In this document: one piece after another, positions 24,096-37,044 of the stretch
How positions within the stretch are numbered: position 1 is the stretch's first letter
Layout of the letters: each line of letters opens with the position of its first letter
Assembly: GCA_947044365.1 (NCBI GenBank)
Contig: OX345653.1
Location: forward strand, 1 to 64,000
Source: Petrosia ficiformis
Taxonomy: Eukaryota > Porifera > Demospongiae > Haplosclerida > Petrosiidae
Length of the DNA: 64,000 nucleotides
Reading direction: 5' to 3'
Translations under genes and position numbers: made by a program
The notes under the pieces: generated by a model
The model's input: only the letters and a program-made list of their open reading frames with translations
What the model was told of the DNA's origin: nothing
Databases searched by the model: none

Positions 24096-25480
24096 CACTT
24101 TGATCAAAAACACTGCAGAATCATAATAAGGACATCATTACGAAACTCTAGGAACAGTTTTAAGAAAATGTTTTTCTAGTCAAAAATTAAGTACCAAAGG
24201 CTATTTCAACAGAATACTAAAACGCTCATCGTTCCTACAAACAACATTTTTGATGAAAAATACTGTAGAATCATAACAAGGACATCGCTATCTAACTCTA
24301 GGAACAGGTTTAGGAAAATGTTTTTCCAGTCAAAAATTAAGTACCAAAGGCTATAGTTCATGGTTCAAAGTGAATTTCAACAGAATACTAAAACGCTCAT
24401 AGTTCCTCCAAGGAACATCTTTGATCAAAAACACTGCAGAATCATAATAAGGACATCATTATGGAACTCTAGGAACAGTTTTAGGAAAATGTTTTTCCAG
24501 TCAAAAATTAAGTACCAAAGGCTATAGTTCATGGTTCAAAGTGAATTTCAAGAGAATACTAAAACGCTCATGGTTCCTAAAAACAACATTTTTGATCAAC
24601 AATACTGTAGAATCATAACAAGGACATCACTATCTAACTCTAGGAACAGTTTTAGAAAAAACTTTTTCCAGTCAAAAATTAAGTACCAAAGGCTATAGTT
24701 TATGGTTCAAAGTGAATTTCAAGAGAATAGTAAAACGCTCATGGTTCCTACAAGCAATATTTTTGATCAAAAACACTGCAGAATCATTATAAACACATCA
24801 TTATGGAACTCTAGGAACAGTTTTAGGAAAATGTTTTTCCAGTCAAAAATTAAGCTATAGTTCATGGTTCAAAGTGAATTTCAACAGAATACTAAAACGC
24901 TCGTGGTTCCTAAAAACAACATTTTTGATCAACAATACTGTAGAATCATAACAAGGACATCACTATCTAACTCTAGGAACAGTTTTAGAAAAAAATTTTC
25001 CAGTCAAAAATTAAGTACCAAAGGCTATAGTTCCATGGTTCAAAGTGATTTCAACAGAATACTAAAACGCTCATGGTTCCTAAAAACAACATTTTTGATC
25101 AACAATACTGTAGAATCATAACGAGGACATCACTATCTAACTCTAGGAACAGTTTTAGGAAAATTTTTTTCCAATTAAAAATTAAGTACCAAAGGCTATA
25201 ATTCATGGTTTCAAGAGAACACTAAATTGCTCATGGTTCCTACAAACAGCATTTTTGATCAAAACTACTGTAGAATCATAACAAGGACATCACTGTGTAA
25301 CTAACTATAGTAACACTTTCAAGAAAATGAATTTTCTATTAAAAGAATAAGTAATTATAGTTCAACTATAATATGAAAAATCGGTACCAAGGCTATTCTT
25401 TTTATAGTTCAGTGTAAACGTTCAGAAGATGTAAATGCTCACAGATCTCACAGATAATGTTATTGACCAAAGTCACTTTG
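24096..25480. repeat. Satellite of ~170-bp units, first block
   Basis: Tandem units contain TTTTTGATCAAAAA, AGAATCATAACAAGGACATC, CTAACTCTAGGAACAGTTTT, CAGTCAAAAATTAAGTACCA and AAAACGCTCATGGTTCCTA. Spacing between successive GGAACAGTT words is about 170 bp. Two alternating subtypes, ACTGCAGAATCATAATAAGG and ACTGTAGAATCATAACAAGG, can be followed along the array. The array decays at its right end near 25,300. Confidence 0.9.
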
Positions 25481-26110
25481 TAAACACAGTAAAGACATCA
25501 TTAACTAACTTCAGAAATGAATAGATCGACATAAACACTACAACAAGAATTCTCCTCATATACACAATCTGTACATACTACTAAAGATTTACTTTGGCCA
25601 TATGATATCCCAACATGATACTCTAACACAACAGTATGAATCTCTAGACCATCGTTAAAATACTTGATTTAGAGCCAGATACAGCAATGGAGTTGAACAA
25701 TCTGCAACACGTGGAGTGCCATAACTAGTTACGCCCACTTAATTATAACATAATAGTCAATGAGATTCATAGATCAAAGCCTAAACTCACAAGTGCAGCA
25801 CGTGAAGAAATTCTAGCAATATAAAAGGACATGCAACCTGATAGTGTTAGCCTGGTCAGCTGGGCTGTGGCTGTTCACCTCGTTGTCTTTGGTAGGACCG
25901 GGGTGAGTCTGTCATTGTTAGTGATGTTTGACGAGATCCTAGGTCTCAAGGTCAGTTGTTACGTACTTCGTGTACGGCCCTCTTTCGAGGGGGGACTGGG
26001 ATACCGGCAACTGTTCCTCCCCATCAAATGAGCTGGCAGCGACTCCAAATGACCTCAGGCTATTTTGGTACTTCCTTTTTTTGCATTGATTTATTCAATA
26101 AACTTGGTAA
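25481..26110. repeat. Truncated copy of a duplicated locus (also at 31.2 and 51.4 kb)
   Basis: 25,515-25,850 matches 31,260-31,580 and 51,470-51,790 in the same order and orientation. Shared words include AAAGATTTACTTTG, CATATGATATCCC, CAACACGTGGAGTGC and AGATTCATAG. At 26,000-26,100 it passes into sequence shared with 38,740-38,850 (CTGTTCCTCCCCATCAAATG). The 66-codon frame at 25,831-26,031 lies in the divergent part and has no recognisable domain. Confidence 0.75.
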
Positions 26111-26700
26111 CTAGATCTAAATGCCAAAGTGCAAAGCACAATTGATCACTGTTGTATTTTGCACACTTTTTAATTAACAAGAAACATATTTTATTAATGA
26201 TTTATAATATTCATTATTATAGAGACAATAACTATAATGTAATTGCATAAGAGATCTTATTACATACAACATGACACTTAATATGCCAGTTAGATGAATC
26301 AATAACATAATAACATGTCTAATGTTGTGCTATTAGCTTGCTGAACTTCCAAGTTGCATTAACGTGGCTGTAAATGGTATGCCACGCCTATATAAAAGAT
26401 GATGCGATTGAAATTTGGAATTGCAAACTATAATTATGTAACTTAATGAGTAGAAGAAACTTTTTAAATGTTACCTGTAGAGATTTGAGATAGAATAGCA
26501 AAGATTATTATGCCAATCAAGTTAAAATAACAGAATTATAATAACATTAAAAATTAATAATAAACATATTTGGATGAGGGACATTGCAAAGAAATAGATA
26601 ATAAATAAAAGGAATATTAGTTATACTTTCGATACTAACATCACTGGACAGTAAATACTCATGGTACTGGAGTAATGTGAAACTATAGTACTTAATCGAA
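26111..26700. repeat. AT-rich block duplicated at 37.86-38.24 and 38.88-39.35 kb
   Basis: AAGTTGCATTAACGTGGCTG at 26,352 corresponds to AAGTTGCATTAACGGGACTG at 37,873, and the following ~300 bp align, including ATGATGCGATTGAAATTTGG. A second, more diverged partial copy is seen near 38,880-39,350. I see no gene here; it behaves as spacer linked to the ~170-bp satellite. Confidence 0.75.
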
Positions 26701-29700
26701 AATCCATACTGGTTTACAGTTCATGGTTCAAAGTGAATAACAAGAGAATACTAAAACGTTCATGGTTCCCACAAAAAACATTTTTGATCAAAAACACTGC
26801 AGAATCACAATAAGGAGATCACTATGAAACTGTAGGAACAGTATTACGAAAATTTTTTTCTAGTCAAAAATTAAGTACCAAAGGCTATAGTTCATAGTTT
26901 CAAGAGAACACTAAATTGTTCATGGTTCCTACAAACAGCATTTTTGATCAAAACTACTGTAGAATCATAACAAGGACATCACTATCTAACTCTAGGAACA
27001 GTTTTAGGAAAATGTTTTTCCAGTCAAAAATTAAGTACCAAAGGCTATAGTTCATGGTTCAAAGGGAATTTCAAGACAATACTAAAACGCTCATTGTTCC
27101 TACAAACAACATTTTTGATCAAAAATACAGTAGAATCATAACAAGGACATCACTATCTAACTCTAGGAACAGTTTTAGGGAAATGTTTTTCCAGTCAAAA
27201 ATTAAGTACCAAAGGCTATAGTTCATGGTTCAAAGTGAATTTCAACAGAATAGTAAAACGTTCATTGTTCCTACTAACAACATTTTTGATGAAAAATACT
27301 CTAGAATCATAACAAGGACATCACTATCTAACTCTAGGAACAGTTTTAGAAAAAACTTTTTCTAGTCAAAAATTAAGTACCAAAGGCTATAGTTCATGGA
27401 TCAAAGTGAATTTCAAGACAATACTAAAACGCTCATGGTTCCTACAAGCAACATTTTTGATCAAAAACACTGCAGAATCATAATAAGGACATCATTACGA
27501 AACTCTATGAACAGTTTTAGGGAAATGTTTTTCCAGTCAAAAATTAAGTACCAAAGGCTATAGTTCATGGTTCAAAGTGAATTTCAACAGAATAGTAAAA
27601 CGTTCATTGTTCCTACTAACAACATTTTTGATGAAAAATACTCTAGAATCATAACAAGGACATCACTATCTAACTCTAGGAACAGTTTTAGAAAAAACTT
27701 TTTCTAGTCAAAAATTAAGTACCAAAGGCTATAGTTCATGGTTCAAAATGAATTTCAACAGAATAGTAAAACGCTCATCATTCCTACTAACAACATTTTT
27801 GATGAAAAATACTGTAGAATCATAACAAGGACATCACTATCTAACTCTAGGAACAGTTTTAGGGAAATGTTTTTCCAGTCAAAAATTAAGTACCAAAGGC
27901 TATAGTTCATGGTTGAAAGTGAATTTCAAGACAATACTAAAACGCTCATGGTTCCTACAAGCAACATTTTTGATCAAAAACACTGCAGAATCATAATAAG
28001 GACATCGTTACGAAACTCTAGGAACAGTTTTAGGAAAATGTTTTTCCAGTCAAAAATTAAGTACCAAAGGCTATAGTTCATGGTTCAAAGTGAATTTCAA
28101 GACAATACTAAAACGCTCATTGTTCCTACAAACAACATTTTTGATCAAAAATACAGTAGAATCATAACAAGGACATCACTATCTAACTCTAGGAACAGTT
28201 TTAGGAAAATGTTTTTCCAGTCAAAAATTAAGTACCAAAGGCTATAATTCATGGTTCAAAGTGAATTTCAACAGAATACTAAAACGCTCATGGTTCCTAC
28301 AAGCAACATTTTTGATCAAAAACACTGCAGAATCATAATAAGGACATCGTTACGAAACTCTAGGAACAGTTTTAGGAAAATGTTTTTCCAGTCAAAAATT
28401 AAGTACCAAAGGCTATAGTTCATGGTTCAAAGTGAATTTCAAGACAATACTAAAACGCTCATTGTTCCTACAAACAACATTTTTGATCAAAAATACAGTA
28501 GAATCATAACAAGGACATCACTATCTAACTCTAGGAACAGTTTTAGGAAAATGTTTTTCCAGTCAAAAATTAAGTACCAAAGGCTATAATTCATGGTTCA
28601 AAGTGAATTTCAACAGAATACTAAAACGCTCATAGTTCCTCCAAGGAACATCTTTGATCAAAAACACTGCAGAATCATAATAAGGACATCATTATGGAAC
28701 TCTAGGAACAGTTTTAGGAAAATGTTTTTCCAGTCAAAAATTAAGTACCAAAGGCTATAGTTCATGGTTCAAAGTGAATTTCAAGACAATAGTAAAACGC
28801 TCATTGTTCCTACAAACAACATTTTTGATCAAAAATACTGTAGAATCATAACAAGGACATCACTATCTAACTCTAGGAACAGTTTTAGGAAAACTTTCTT
28901 TCAATCAAAAATTAAGTACCAAAGGCTATAGTTCATAGTTTCAAGAGAACACTAAATTGCTCATGGTTCCCACAAACAGCATTTTTGATCAAAACTACTG
29001 TAGAATCATAACAAGGACATCACTATCTAACTCTAGGAACAGTTTGAGAAAAAAATTTTTCCTGTCAAAATCAAGTACCAAAGGCTATAGTTCATGGTTC
29101 AAGGTGAATTTCAAGACAATACTAAAACGCTCATTGTTCCTACAAACAACATTTTTGATCAAAAATACAGTAGAATCATAACAAGAACATCACTATCTAA
29201 CTCTAGGAACAGTTTTAGGAAAATGTTTTTCCAGTCAAAAATTAAGTACCAAAGGCTATAGTTCATGGTTCAAAGGGAATTTCAACAGAATAGTAAAACG
29301 CTCATCGTTCCTACTAACAACATTTTTGATGAAAAATAGTATAGAATCATAACAAGGACATCACTATCTAACTCTAGGAACAGTTTGAGAAAAAAATTTT
29401 TCTAGTCAAAAATTAAGTACCAAAGGCTATAGTTCATGGTTCAAAGGGAATTTCAAGAGAATACTAAAATGCTCATGGTTCCTACAAACAACATTTTTGA
29501 TCAAAAATACTGTAGAATCATAACAAGGACATCACTATCTAACTCTAGGAACAGTTTTAGGAAAACTTTCTTTCAATCAAAAATTAAGTACCAAAGGCTA
29601 TAGTTCATAGTTTCAAGAGAACACTAAATTGCTCATGGTTCCCACAAACAGCATTTTTGATCAAAACTACTGTAGAATCATAACAAGGACATCACTATCT

Positions 29701-30995
29701 AACTCTAGGAACAGTTTGAGAAAAAAATTTTTCCTGTCAAAATCAAGTACCAAAGGCTATAGTTCATGGTTCAAGGTGAATTTCAAGACAATACTAAAAT
29801 GCTCATTGTTCCTACAAACAACATTTTTGATCAAAAATACAGTAGAATCATAACAAGAACATCACTATCTAACTCTAGGAACAGTTTTAGGAAAATGTTT
29901 TTCCAGTCAAAAATTAAGTACCAAAGGCTATAGTTCATGGTTCAAAGGGAATTTCAACAGAATAGTAAAACGCTCATCGTTCCTACTAACAACATTTTTG
30001 ATGAAAAATAGTATAGAATCATAACAAGGACATCACTATCTAACTCTAGGAACAGTTTGAGAAAAAAATTTTTCTAGTCAAAAATTAAGTACCAAAGGCT
30101 ATAGTTCATGGTTCAAAGGGAATTTCAAGAGAATACTAAAATGCTCATGGTTCCTACAAACAACATTTTTGATCAAAAATACTGTAGAATCATAACAAGG
30201 ACATCACTATCTAACTCTAGGAACAGTTTTAGGAAAACTTTCTTTCAATCAAAAATTAAGTACCAAAGGCTATAGTTCATAGTTTCAAGAGAACACTAAA
30301 TTGCTCATGGTTCCCACAAACAGCATTTTTGATCAAAACTACTGTAGAATCATAACAAGGACATCACTATCTAACTCTAGGAACAGTTTGAGAAAAAAAT
30401 TTTTCCTGTCAAAATCAAGTACCAAAGGCTATAGTTCATGGTTCAAGGTGAATTTCAAGACAATACTAAAACGCTCATTGTTCCTACAAACAACATTTTT
30501 GATCAAAAATACAGTAGAATCATAACAAGAACATCACTATCTAACTCTAGGAACAGTTTTAGGAAAATGTTTTTCCAGTCAAAAATTAAGTACCAAAGGC
30601 TATAGTTCATGGTTCAAAGGGAATTTCAACAGAATAGTAAAACGCTCATCGTTCCTACTAACAACATTTTTGATGAAAAATAGTATAGAATCATAACAAA
30701 GACATCACTATCTAACTCTAGGAACAGTTTGAGAAAAAAATTTTTCTAGTCAAAAATTAAGTACCAAAGGCTATAGTTCATGGTTCAAAGGGAATTTCAA
30801 GAGAATACTAAAATGCTCATGGTTCCTACAAACAACATTTTTGATCAAAAATACTGTAGAATTATAACAACGACATCACTATGTAACCCTAGGAAGAGAT
30901 TCAGAAAAATCGTTTTTTCCTGTGCGAAAATAAGTCCTAAGGCTATAGTACATGGTTTGATTACAATATGAAAAATCAGTGCCAAGGCTATTCTA
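26701..30995. repeat. Satellite of ~168-172-bp units, second block
   Basis: About 25 tandem units of the same family as 24.1-25.5 kb. Most keep CTCTAGGAACAGTTTTAGG and CAAAGGCTATAGTTCATGGT. Divergence rises towards 30,880-30,990, where the array grades into the duplicated locus. Short open frames (e.g. 28,957, 29,629, 30,301 plus) are repeat-derived. Confidence 0.92.
28850..30865. repeat. Higher-order unit of 672 bp (4 x 168), three copies
   Basis: The same 74-codon frame recurs at 28,957, 29,629 and 30,301, exactly 672 bp apart, with one or no residue changes. The four 168-bp subunits inside each copy differ from one another more than the three copies differ. That is the hallmark of a higher-order repeat amplified by unequal exchange. 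Confidence 0.9.
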
Positions 30996-31526
30996 TATAT
31001 ATGGTAAAACATTCAGCATACAAAAATGTTCACAGTTCTAACATTAAACAAAGTCACTTTGTAAACTCAGTAATGACATATCTAACTTCAGAAACAGTTT
31101 CAGTCTAATCTGATAATGCTATCTAATAATTATAATTAGCAATAAAGTAACGAAATGATTAAAAATTATGAATACAAAGGATACAGTTGGAGAGTTGATA
31201 TTCAATTTCAAATGATATAATGACATGTGATCTGTATTATGATTTGTAAACATCAATACTACAAATGAATAGATCGACATACACACAAGAATTATCCTCA
31301 TATAAGACAAAACCATACAATCTGTACATACCATTAAAGATTTACTTTGACCATATGATATCCCCACATAATACTGTAAGACAACAGTATGAATCTCTAG
31401 ATCATCTTTAAAATACTTGATTGATACAGCAACGGAGTGCAACAACTGGTTACGCCCACTTAATTATTACATAACGAGATTCATAGATGAAAGCCTAAAC
31501 TCACAAGTGCAGTACGTGAAGAAGTT

Positions 31527-31667
31527 CTAAAAGGACATGCAACTTGACACCTGAGTGTTAGGCTGGTCACTGTCTTCTTGGACTCTACCATATTTTAAAA
31601 CATCTTCATTTTTGATATCTAATATCGAGAAATTCTCCATTGAACAAGTTTCCTGTTGAGCATTTTC
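31527..31667 (-). pseudogene. Degenerate thioredoxin-like terminal exon, copy A
   Basis: An acceptor-like TTTGTAG ends at 31,668 and a 46-codon frame runs to TAG at 31,527. Its start, ENAQQ, and middle, DIKNEDVLK, correspond to ENAKQ and HIKNEEDFK in the thioredoxin-like exon at 52.4-52.6 kb. The part that would hold the thioredoxin strand VIVDF and the active site is missing after a deletion. The exon therefore cannot encode a working thioredoxin fold by itself. It could still be translated as a different C-terminus. Confidence 0.5.
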
Positions 31668-31729
31668 CTACAAACTCTCAGCAAGTCAATGCCATATTTG
31701 ATGCTTAATTTAACAATACAAAAAATTTA

Positions 31730-33215
31730 TTACATTCTCCAAAAAAAACATTCTGTTACAAGACATTTACAAACACAATGTGAATTAAACTACAGTTGTA
31801 TTGCTAAGAAAACAGATTCCTAAATTACTGTCCTTAATCTGCCTTTAACAGCTCATGGTGTCTGAAATTCAATACAAAGAATAAGATAGTATTTAGAAAT
31901 ATATATTTCAAACAGATTTAACTGTACAGTAGTACATTATTATACATTGTAGATTAAGAATTTACTCACCTGTTGAAAGTAGTTATCTTTTTATATTTTT
32001 CACTTTCAGTAGCTCAGCATATGAAAAATGATAATATATATTATAATAATTATTCAATATTGGTATTTACTGTAGATTAAATTACAGGTATATTGGGTTA
32101 AATCTACTCTGAAAATACATTCCTAAATTACTATCCTATAATCTGCCGTTAACAGCTCATGGTGTCTGAAATTCAATACAAAGAATAAGATAGTGTTTAG
32201 AAATGTATATATTCCAAAGAGATTTAACTCTACAGTAATACATTATTATACATTGTAGATTAAGAATTTACTCACCTGTTGAAATCTGTAACCATTTGTA
32301 GTCTTCTCTTTTGGTAGCTCAGCATATGAAAAAAGATAATATATATTATAATAATTATTCAATAGTGGTATTTACTGTAGATTAAATTACAGGTATATTG
32401 GGTTAAATCTACTCTGAAAATACATTCCTAAATTACTGTCCTATAATCTGCCACTAACAGCTCATGGTGTCTGAAATTCAATACAAAGAATAAGATAGTA
32501 TTTAGTAATATATATTCCAAAGAGATTTAACTGTACAGTAGTACATTATTATACATTGTAGATTAAGAATTTACTCACCTGTTGAAAGTGGTTATCTTTT
32601 CGCTTTCAGTAGCTCAGCATATGAAAAAAGATAATGTATATTATAATAATTATTCAATATTGGTATTTACTGTAGATTAAATTACAGGTATATTGGGTTA
32701 AATCTACTCTGAAAATACATTCCTAAATTACGGTCCTATAATCTGCCGTTAACAGCTCATGGTGTCTGAAATTCAATTACATTCCAAAGAGATTTAACTG
32801 TACAGTAGTACATTATTATACATTGTAGATTAAGAATTTACTCACCTCTTGAAAGTTAGTTATCTTTTTGTACTTTTTTGCTTTAAGTGGCTCAGCATAT
32901 AAAAAGATAATAATTATATATTATAATAATTATTCAATATTGGTATTTACAGTGGATGAAATTACAGATATATTGGGTTAAATCTACTCTGAAAAAACAC
33001 TCCTAAATTACTGTCCTATAATCTGCCGCTAACAGCTCATGGTGTCTGAAATTCAATACAAAGAATAAGATAGTATTTAGAAATGTATATATTCCAAAGA
33101 GATTTAACTGTACAGTAATACATTATTATACATTGTAGATTAAGAATTTACTCACCTGTTGAGTATTTCTTGTTAACTCCTAAGAAAAATAAATATATTA
33201 TTTAAATATCAGTAA
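31730..33215. repeat. Tandem ~300-bp units with minus-strand splice-like signals, copy A
   Basis: About five units repeat ATTACTGTCCTATAATCTGC, AACAGCTCATGGTGTCTGAA and TTTACTCACCTGTTGAAAG (starts near 31,820, 32,128, 32,435, 32,728 and 33,008). Read on the minus strand, each unit has AACAG followed by GTGAGTAAAT, a strong donor form, and TATTGAATTTCAG, a strong acceptor form. Between them lie short open blocks. Block lengths differ between units (34, 42 and 43 nt), so I cannot build a continuous frame. Confidence 0.75.
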
Positions 33216-33990
33216 TTAAAACACAAAGCATTAAAAATACATCACTACATTACTGTCCTATAATCTGCCATCAACAGCTAATATATACTGAAGCTCAATA
33301 CAAAAAATATAGAAATATAAATTAATACATACTTTACACAATAACAGTACTAGTAACTGTAACAAGGTATAGCAATACTAGATTAGTACAGCAATTCAAC
33401 ATTTCTTTGCCACGCTGTATGAATAACATAAAACTTACCTAAAACACTTTCTTTCTTGTACTGGTCATCTTGTTCCTCTTCTCCATGTTTCCTTGTAACG
33501 TGTTGCTCTAAAGAAATACATGAAAATAAATATCATAAATAATCGGATATATTCTATGACAATAAGAAGCAATCATCAGTTCCAGCAATCTGTAGACCTG
33601 GTATTTACTATTTAAAAGCTATAGGATTGCTCACAAATAGTGTTTCAATTCCCACTTACCTCATCTCCATCATGTCTTCATGTAAGTTCTGTTGTTGCTT
33701 GAGAAATTTAAATTATACGCAATTACGCATGCGCATAAAATTAATTAAAATTGCGTAATAATAAATACTTTGATAATAGTACACAATGTACAATACATGT
33801 ACTAAATATAATATAAGAACAATACATTTATAATAGCAAGTATTGAATAGTTGTTGTGTATAAAAGAAGCTATAACTATCTGTTATTATCAGTTAATAAT
33901 AGATTCTTTCAACTGCTAAGCAGAACTCTGATATTTCCAAGGTGGTGGTGGGAATGGAGTTTTGACTGTCAGTACCAAATATTGTTATTA

Positions 33991-34452
33991 TTATTACTAT
34001 AATACTATTCTTTTGGTACAAAATGTTCAATCCCGTCACATGACATCAGACCTAGAAATGATTTACACATTTTTCCATTCCTTATTAATACATGATCCTT
34101 GTAATCATGTGAGCTTGTTTACATTGCGCTACTGCTGGTAAAGGACATTCTACAATTGTCATTATTGTTCCCAAGGAATATGCTTCAGATTGAATGACTG
34201 TTTATTACTAAAAAATAGTTCAATTTATATATATACAGAAACAAAGAATGTACAATACAGTCAACAATAACATAGTGCATACACATTAAACAATAGTACT
34301 ATAGTGATTATTAGGAATAGACTACAATATAGTATAATACTGATCATGAAGCTGACTTTACAAATAAGATACTACATGTATTTAGACACATAATTATGTG
34401 TCAGTGATAATTATATAGACTATGTTATAAAGTGAATAATAGTGATGTTAAT
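33991..34452. other. Intergenic AT-rich spacer
   Basis: This is the 3' flank of the DEP/ankyrin gene on the minus strand. It contains simple AT-rich sequence and no supported gene. Part of it should be the 3' UTR of that gene. Confidence 0.5.
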
Positions 34453-37041
34453 TTATCTTTCAAGTTGTTCTAAGTTGAGCTAAAATAATCTTTGTACATT
34501 CAAAGTATTTCTGGGGGACAGAAAATGCAGCACCACAATAAACAACAATAATAATAAACATTCAACATGTACCTTTTGTTTACTATAATCGATAGCAGTA
34601 TTATTACTTTTGTCTTTAATCATACGACTAGCACCTCTCTCTATCAATGCCTTCAAAATAGCAGGTCGGTTAAACATTGCAGCAACATGAAGAGGAGTCC
34701 GTCCTTCATCATCACAAGTATTAACATCACATCTATATGATATCAAGATTATGATGTCACTAATTCTGATATCATAATTATATTACCTTGGAGAAGCAAG
34801 AAATACCTTTGCAATACTCAGTAACTGCCTATATGTATTAAAGCTATAAGTAAGTCCAATATAATTATTATAATAATTTAACATACTTTTGTATTTAATA
34901 ATACAGTGATGTTATGATACTGGTTACACAACACTGAAACATGTAGTGGTGAATGGAATAGCATATTACGCTCATTAATCGCCTTTAAACAATCTGCATA
35001 TTCAATAAGTACCTCCAAACACCTTTATAGGAGGAATGTAGAATATTCCAAAACATAACTACATTATAAGCTTACCGAGTTCGAGGAAATTTAGCTGCTA
35101 AATGAAACACAGTATCACCATTATGATCGATGCTATTGGTTTCAGCACCGCTTCTAAAGGCAGTTATTAATAATTAATGATAATACTTACTAATACTCAC
35201 TTTAATAGTGTCCTAACCACATCATCATTGTCATTCATTACTGCTATCATTAAAGGGGTGTACCCTACTTGGTTACTAACATTAATAACAGCTCCAAGTT
35301 GTCGTACCAGCAATGAACAACACTTGAATAGAAATGATTAGAATAATAGCAATAATAAATGTAATATGATAATTATGTACTTTTGCATGGCCTCCAATAG
35401 CAGCATATATCAATGGTGTGTTCCCTTCATTATCTAATATATTAACATCATGTAGCTGAGATAACTCACGAACATTTGCACGATCACCTGATTATTAATA
35501 ATATCATGTGATTAATTAGTGAGCAGTATAACATACCTGATATTGCTGCTAAGTGAAGTTGAGAGGGTTCGTGTTGTAATAAATTATGTTTATCTAGTAA
35601 CTCATAAGGTGAAGATATTTGTAGAGTAGCAAGAGATGGTGAAGATGAAAGAGAACTATGATCCCACACACTACAGTGAATGAATTACTAATTAACTATT
35701 AACATGATGATGTAATATTACATCATACTTTTGTGAATGTACAGCCGGTAGTGATCCTGTTTTGTGATGTAACAATGGATAACCAGTTGGAAGTGACACG
35801 AGAGATAGTGCAGATGCTGGCCTAATTATTACGTTTTTCAAACATCATGTTGCATCATGTTGATGTATGATGTGTGTATGTAGTATGATATATGTATGCA
35901 TGTATGTGTTTGCATGACTATATATCACATACATATACTTGCTATCATATGGAGAGTGTGTTGTGCTATTCAAATCAGTGAATTGATAATATACTGTATC
36001 TGATACAATAAACTGATCACCTCCTAATAAAATAATAACAATACTAGATATTTCGATTGCATACACACATAATACCTTGTATTTCTGAAATCATTCCTAA
36101 TTCAATTAAACGGTTACCAATTCTTGTAGCACTTTCAATTGAGGACACTCCTTCCATATTACTAATAAACCATTGTATAGCGTCACTACCTATATACATT
36201 ATGTACATGTGTACAAACAGTATTATTATCACTGATTTACCAGTGAATATTCTGACACCAGATTGGAGTTCTTGGCATGGTATTCCTGATAATGGATCAG
36301 CTAATGCTTGATTGTAATGCTGTAAAGCTTCGTGAACACGACTCACATGAGAAGGACCCTGTAATAATGTAATAGGAATTACGTTTCTGCAGCTAAATAC
36401 TATAGAATACTGCAGCCAATGGAGTACTAGGTTGTGACATCCATGATAATCTTCGTGACAAAGGTTTGAAGGTAGGTCTGCAGTTAATAAACAAATGCTT
36501 TAAATACCAGTGCTCTGATCACTGAACTATGATAATCAGTAATCAGCCTTAATAACACACACAGCATACAATATTATGTGTACTTACACACCTAACAGAT
36601 GGTTGTGAATAATTTATAGTCCTTTGTACACCAGGTGGTTGTATGAATGGAGTAGGAATGCTTGCTCCGGGAGGTGGTGGACGGCTAGCAAGATTTGGTT
36701 CTTCATATCAAATAATAATGAATTAATTACCTAATTACTAAAGTAGATACTTACTTGGTAAACTTGGTTTCTTAAATAATGGTATTGCTATAATCAATAT
36801 AATATAAATTATTATCATTTCCTCAGTTTCCTGGTGACCATCAGGTTTAAAATCAACTCGAAGTTTTGAGAAGTAATCTTTTTGTCTTGCCATCTCCTCT
36901 TTCTCAAGTTCAAGTCTTTGTGATTATATTAAAATGAGTCATTAGTGGATTTATTAACACATACCTTTTCTTTGCTTCTTCTAGTTTTGCTAACTTATCA
37001 CGATATTCCTGTTCAGTTGCTGTTAATATTTTCTCACGTTC
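34453..37041 (-). CDS. Coiled-coil/DEP/ankyrin-repeat protein, 5'-incomplete (510 C-terminal aa, 17 exons)
   Basis: Exons, minus strand: 36965-37041, 36839-36915, 36755-36787, 36592-36700, 36411-36477, 36241-36358, 36076-36189, 35939-36023, 35729-35821, 35537-35670, 35381-35487, 35201-35322, 35076-35153, 34921-35022, 34787-34816, 34573-34732, 34453-34479. Phase is continuous to TAA. The visible N-terminus is a charged coiled coil, then a Pro-rich stretch (SRPPPPGASIPTPF). A DEP-like domain follows at ~133-210 (GSDAIQWFISNMEG, RIGNRLIELGMISE), which in other proteins acts in membrane or receptor targeting. About six ankyrin repeats follow (NEGNTPLIYAAIGGH, GYTPLMIAVMNDND, NGDTVFHLAAKFP, EGRTPLHVAAMFNRP), a protein-binding scaffold; their spacing recalls the IkB/NF-kB ankyrin group, but no Rel domain is visible. 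Upstream exons must lie beyond the repeats starting at 37,045. I do not recognise a named orthologue. The 36,839 donor is the least certain. Confidence 0.8.
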
Positions 37042-37044
37042 CTA

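Larger units (their letters stand above)
30996..33990. repeat. Duplicated locus, copy A (partner at 51.2-55.2 kb)
   Basis: Order of shared blocks: a satellite-edge segment, the AAAGATTTACTTTGACCATA block (31,340), a thioredoxin-like exon remnant (31.53-31.67 kb), a tandem array of ~300-bp units (31.7-33.2 kb), an exon-like block near 33.43-33.51 kb, and a CGCATGCGCA-containing block (33.73 kb). The same order and orientation are seen in the second copy. On the minus strand, 31,337-31,380 has an acceptor-like CTTACAG, an open stretch YYVGISYGQSKSLM and a GTATGT donor, so it may be another exon of the ancestral gene. Confidence 0.75.

Noticed and set aside
34453..35670. NF-kB p100/p105-type protein
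   Set aside because: The ankyrin block is similar in style, but the visible N-terminal part has a coiled coil and a DEP-like domain, with no Rel homology region.
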